A stretch of 64,000 nt of DNA, from contig NZ_CP014168.1 of the NCBI RefSeq assembly GCF_001717955.1, positions 992,001-1,056,000 of the forward strand, in the 5' to 3' direction. The position numbers and the translations under genes were made by a program. The notes under the pieces were generated by a model, which ran no database searches, was not told the DNA's origin, and saw only the letters and a program-made list of their open reading frames with translations. This DNA comes from Sphingomonas panacis (GTDB lineage: Bacteria; Pseudomonadota; Alphaproteobacteria; Sphingomonadales; Sphingomonadaceae). Within the stretch, counting starts at the first letter, position 1; each line of letters starts with the position of its first letter. Shown here one piece after another: positions 61,302-64,000 of this stretch.

Positions 61302-62008
61302 GACAGCCCTTGCACGAGCGAATCCGGTCGGACTTCGAAGCGCGCATCCTGTCGGGCGACCTCGCTCCCGGTGACCGTCTGCCGATCGAGCAGGAATTGA
61401 TGCAGCATTATGGCTGCGCCCGCATGACGGTGAACAAGGCGTTGTCGGCGTTGCTGTCCGCCGGCTTGATCGACCGGCGCAAGCGCGCGGGCACCTTCGT
61501 CGCGCGGCCGCGGATGCACTCGATGGTGCTCGACGTGCCTGATCTGCCATCGCAAATCCGCGAACGCGGGCAAGCCTATGCCTATGAACCCATCGGGCAT
61601 CGGCTGCGGCCACCCGCACCGGCTCTTGAGGAGGAAGTGCAGCTCGCCGGAGAGGGCGATCTGTTCGAACTCGAAGGGCTGCACCTCGCCGACAACATCC
61701 CGCTGGCGCTGGAATATCGGTTGATCAGCGTGCTGGCCGTGCCCGACATCGGCGATGCGACCGATATCGAGGCGATCTCGCCGGGCAGTTGGCTGTTGAA
61801 GCATGTTCCCTGGACCGAGGCGGAAACGCGCATCTCCGCGTTGGAAGCCACAACGGAGGAAGCGCGGCTGCTACGCATTCCGCAGCGCTCGGCTTGCCTG
61901 TGCGTCGAACGTCGCACGTGGCGCAGCAGCGACCGCATCACCTATGTCCGGCAGCTGTTCGTCGGCAACAGCTACGATCTCGTCGCGCACTTCGGCGCGA
62001 CGCGGTAA
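61298..62008 (+). CDS. hutC: Histidine utilisation repressor HutC
   Basis: 236 residues: an N-terminal GntR winged helix (HERIRSDFEARILSGDLAPG, RLPIEQELMQHYGCARMTVN, AGLIDRRKRAGTFVARP) and a C-terminal UTRA domain (ELEGLHLADNIPLALEYRLI, CLCVERRTWRSSDRITYVRQ). In the family it represses hut genes until urocanate binds. It is encoded with hutF, so it controls its own level. The operator at 59900-59913 is its obvious target. Confidence 0.94.
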   Translation: MRQPLHERIRSDFEARILSGDLAPGDRLPIEQELMQHYGCARMTVNKALSALLSAGLIDRRKRAGTFVARPRMHSMVLDVPDLPSQIRERGQAYAYEPIGHRLRPPAPALEEEVQLAGEGDLFELEGLHLADNIPLALEYRLISVLAVPDIGDATDIEAISPGSWLLKHVPWTEAETRISALEATTEEARLLRIPQRSACLCVERRTWRSSDRITYVRQLFVGNSYDLVAHFGATR

Positions 62009-62039
62009 GCGCTCCGGTCCCACGCGGAAACCGGAGCGC
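62009..62039. terminator. Hairpin between convergent hutC and M14-like gene
   Basis: GCGCTCCGGT and ACCGGAGCGC form a perfect 10-bp stem with an 11-nt loop, starting directly after the hutC stop and ending 8 bp before the stop of the opposing gene. It is probably a bidirectional terminator; no T tract. Confidence 0.65.
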
Positions 62040-62047
62040 CGCGCGGG

Positions 62048-64000
62048 TTACTTCGCGGTGGTCGGGTAGAGCGTGTTGAACAGCAGCTTGTAGGTGCCAT
62101 GCGACTGGGCGCGCCACTGCGGCTTGAAGCCGTAGAGGTAGATCGTGCCCTTGCCGTAGGAGACCGACACCGCCGCCGCCTTGCCCTGGATCATTTCAGG
62201 ATGGAGCAGCACGCCACTACGCAGCGGGTTGCCGGTCGCGGCATAAGACGCGAGGATATCGCCCTTGAACCCGGCCTTCGGCGCGAAGGCCGGCCCGCGC
62301 TCGAACATCACGATCGGATTGGCCGGCATGCCTGCGGTCGCCGGCAATCCCTGCTTCAGCTCGACCGCCAGCAAGGCACCGGAACAGAAGAACTGCTCGC
62401 TCTTCACATCCTTCAGGATGTTGGTGACGGGCAGATCGAACAAATCGATGATCGCGTCCGAGGCATTGTTAAGCGCCACCAGCGTCCCGCCCTCGCGGAC
62501 GAACGCCATCAGCTTCGCTGCACCCTCGTTGCCGATCCCGCCGGCATATTGCGCGGGCATTTGGCTTGGGGCGAACCCATCCATCAGCGTGCCGAGCGGC
62601 CCCTTGTACGAGGAGATCACGTCAGGCGCGGGCGCCGTATCGCCGGGGCGACCTTTGCTCGGCGCGTTCATGTCCGGGATAACGATCGTGTCGTACCTGC
62701 CGGCAAGCCCGGCCTTCACGTCCGCATTGTAGACGCTCTTCGGCTCAAAATCATATTGCTCGAGCAGCCAGCGCGTCCAGCCTTCGTCGATGTTCGATCC
62801 CCACGGGCGGTACAATGCGACGCGTCCTTTGTGGACAGTCGCGCCGCTGACCGTGTCCGGCGACGCCGTCACCACCGCGCTGAAATCCGTCGCGATCTTG
62901 GCCATCGCCGGCGCGGTCACGCCGCTAATCGCGATCGCATCCTCGGGCGCCGCCCCCGGCTTGAGCACGGCGCTCGTCCAGACCGCCTTCCCGCCCGCCG
63001 CGAGCGCGCTGTTGAGCACGCGATAACTGTTGTTGACGCGGCGGCTGATCAGGTACGTCGCCCCCACCCCACGCACCGCGCCGACCGGCGGCGTGGCCTT
63101 GCTGATCTTGCGCATCCCGGCACGCGCTTCGGGCGCGATCGGCTCGACAATACGGTCGACCTGCACGCCCATCTGCATCGGCAGCGTCCACCCGGTAACG
63201 TCATAGGGCAGATCGACGGGTTTGCCGTTACCGTCGAGGATCGCATCCGGATAGGTCTGCTTGTCGAACAGTTCGCGCGCCAGCCCGGCGAAGGGCTGGT
63301 CGGTCGGCACGATCCAACTGCCGGCGTCGTAGCTGCGCCCGCCGATCAGCGTCGGCTTTTCGATCTGAAGCACGTCAAGGCCGTGGCTCAGCATCAACTG
63401 CGCGAGCGACGCCGCTTCGGGCATGTCGGTCTGGCCAGCCGGAATCACATACGCAGCCGGACCATCCTTGGCCGACGCCGCGACCATGTCGCGGCCGGCC
63501 TGATAGCGGTTGTACAGCAGGGTCTCGCTGTATTTCTGCGCGGTATCGAGCACCGCCATCGATGCGGTCACCATGTAATCGACCGAGTTCTTGAGGTGCC
63601 ATTCGCCGCCGCGCCACGGGTCGGGATACATGATCTGCGCCTTGAGATCGCGCGTGTTTTCCGGGAAGTCCGAAACCTTGGTGGTCATCGGCGTGGCGCT
63701 GTCGTGCGCGGTTTCGGTGAAGAAGGAGATCGTGTTGCGGAACACGTGAATGTAATCGAGGAAACCGGCATACCAATTGTCGAAACGCGCCTGCGCGATC
63801 GCGCCGGGCTTCTGTTCGGCCTGCATCCGCGTCATGATGTTGGTGCCGAGCGCGTTGGTCCAGATTCGCATATACGGGCTGATGTTCGACGATACCGGAT
63901 CGGCGAACGGGGGCACCCAGATCCGCGCCGGGAATGGTGCGGTCTGGTGCTGCGAATACCAGATCACCGGCGAATAGGTCTGCTCGGTCGCGACGACGAC
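62048..64000 (-). CDS. M14 zinc carboxypeptidase-like protein, 5' end outside window
   Basis: Partial gene; the frame is open to the right edge (650 codons seen), so the signal peptide and first part of the peptidase domain are missing. The visible N-terminal segment (FPARIWVPPFADPVSSNISP, GTNIMTRMQAEQKPG, then FFTETAHDS with the likely catalytic glutamate) fits the end of an M14 carboxypeptidase domain. The remaining roughly 500 residues resemble the long C-terminal region of secreted M14-family proteins, including a glutamine-amidotransferase-like fold (FDTIVIPDMN-like YDTIVIPDMN, AFVREGGTLVALNNASD) and a final YKLLFNTLYP. It is probably exported and cuts peptides; the exact specificity is unknown. 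Confidence 0.78.
   Translation of the reverse strand, partial: VVVATEQTYSPVIWYSQHQTAPFPARIWVPPFADPVSSNISPYMRIWTNALGTNIMTRMQAEQKPGAIAQARFDNWYAGFLDYIHVFRNTISFFTETAHDSATPMTTKVSDFPENTRDLKAQIMYPDPWRGGEWHLKNSVDYMVTASMAVLDTAQKYSETLLYNRYQAGRDMVAASAKDGPAAYVIPAGQTDMPEAASLAQLMLSHGLDVLQIEKPTLIGGRSYDAGSWIVPTDQPFAGLARELFDKQTYPDAILDGNGKPVDLPYDVTGWTLPMQMGVQVDRIVEPIAPEARAGMRKISKATPPVGAVRGVGATYLISRRVNNSYRVLNSALAAGGKAVWTSAVLKPGAAPEDAIAISGVTAPAMAKIATDFSAVVTASPDTVSGATVHKGRVALYRPWGSNIDEGWTRWLLEQYDFEPKSVYNADVKAGLAGRYDTIVIPDMNAPSKGRPGDTAPAPDVISSYKGPLGTLMDGFAPSQMPAQYAGGIGNEGAAKLMAFVREGGTLVALNNASDAIIDLFDLPVTNILKDVKSEQFFCSGALLAVELKQGLPATAGMPANPIVMFERGPAFAPKAGFKGDILASYAATGNPLRSGVLLHPEMIQGKAAAVSVSYGKGTIYLYGFKPQWRAQSHGTYKLLFNTLYPTTAK

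Overview
The window looks like a high-GC alphaproteobacterial chromosome, most likely a sphingomonad (Sphingomonas or a close relative). The basis is the set of large TonB-dependent receptors coupled to glycoside hydrolases, a five-step hut pathway with HutF and HutG, GTG starts, and operons whose genes overlap by 4 nt. I saw no rRNA, tRNA, CRISPR array, phage or intact insertion sequence. Both ends cut genes: a GntR regulator on the left and an M14-like carboxypeptidase on the right.

Region 1 (1-19,690) is an amino-sugar and host-glycan utilisation locus. A leftward operon encodes an N-acetylglucosamine PTS with catabolism: NagB-II, NagA, an EIIA-HPr-EI fusion and NagE. Across a 563-bp divergent regulatory gap, a rightward set encodes a TonB receptor, a GH89 alpha-N-acetylglucosaminidase, a NagX/HGSNAT-like membrane acetyltransferase, and GH31, GH1 and GH29 exo-glycosidases. 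Together they would import glycans across the outer membrane, trim them in the periplasm, and take in and phosphorylate GlcNAc. Region 2 (19,790-22,170) is housekeeping: a YbiI-type zinc finger protein, exonuclease III and a proline iminopeptidase.

Region 3 (22,215-30,570) is an alpha-mannoside locus: TonB receptor, YdcF-like protein, GH92 alpha-mannosidase and a GPH-type symporter in one leftward operon, with a divergent ROK regulator and a palindrome between them. Region 4 (30,570-35,300) is miscellaneous. It has a 56-residue membrane protein, a PAS / degenerate-GGDEF / LuxR-HTH fusion, an E. coli-type phosphatidylserine decarboxylase, a UVR-motif protein and a secreted alpha/beta hydrolase.

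Region 5 (35,304-53,906) is the most unusual part. Eight leftward genes, each overlapping the next by 1-4 nt, encode a TRAP transporter (three genes), three class III CoA-transferase-family proteins with different active-site residues, a 792-residue two-lobed 2-hydroxyacyl-CoA dehydratase-like protein that lacks the iron-sulfur cysteines, and a CapA-type metallophosphatase. A MarR regulator is divergent. Beside it, two paralogous TonB receptors flank a CocE/NonD hydrolase. This looks like uptake and CoA-dependent conversion of a carboxylic acid by chemistry I cannot name.

Region 6 (53,911-62,040) starts with a LysR gene remnant and then the complete histidine utilisation cluster: hutI-hutH-hutG-hutU-hutD leftward and hutF-hutC rightward, with a clear HutC-type operator between them. 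A hairpin terminator separates hutC from the M14-like protein at the right edge.
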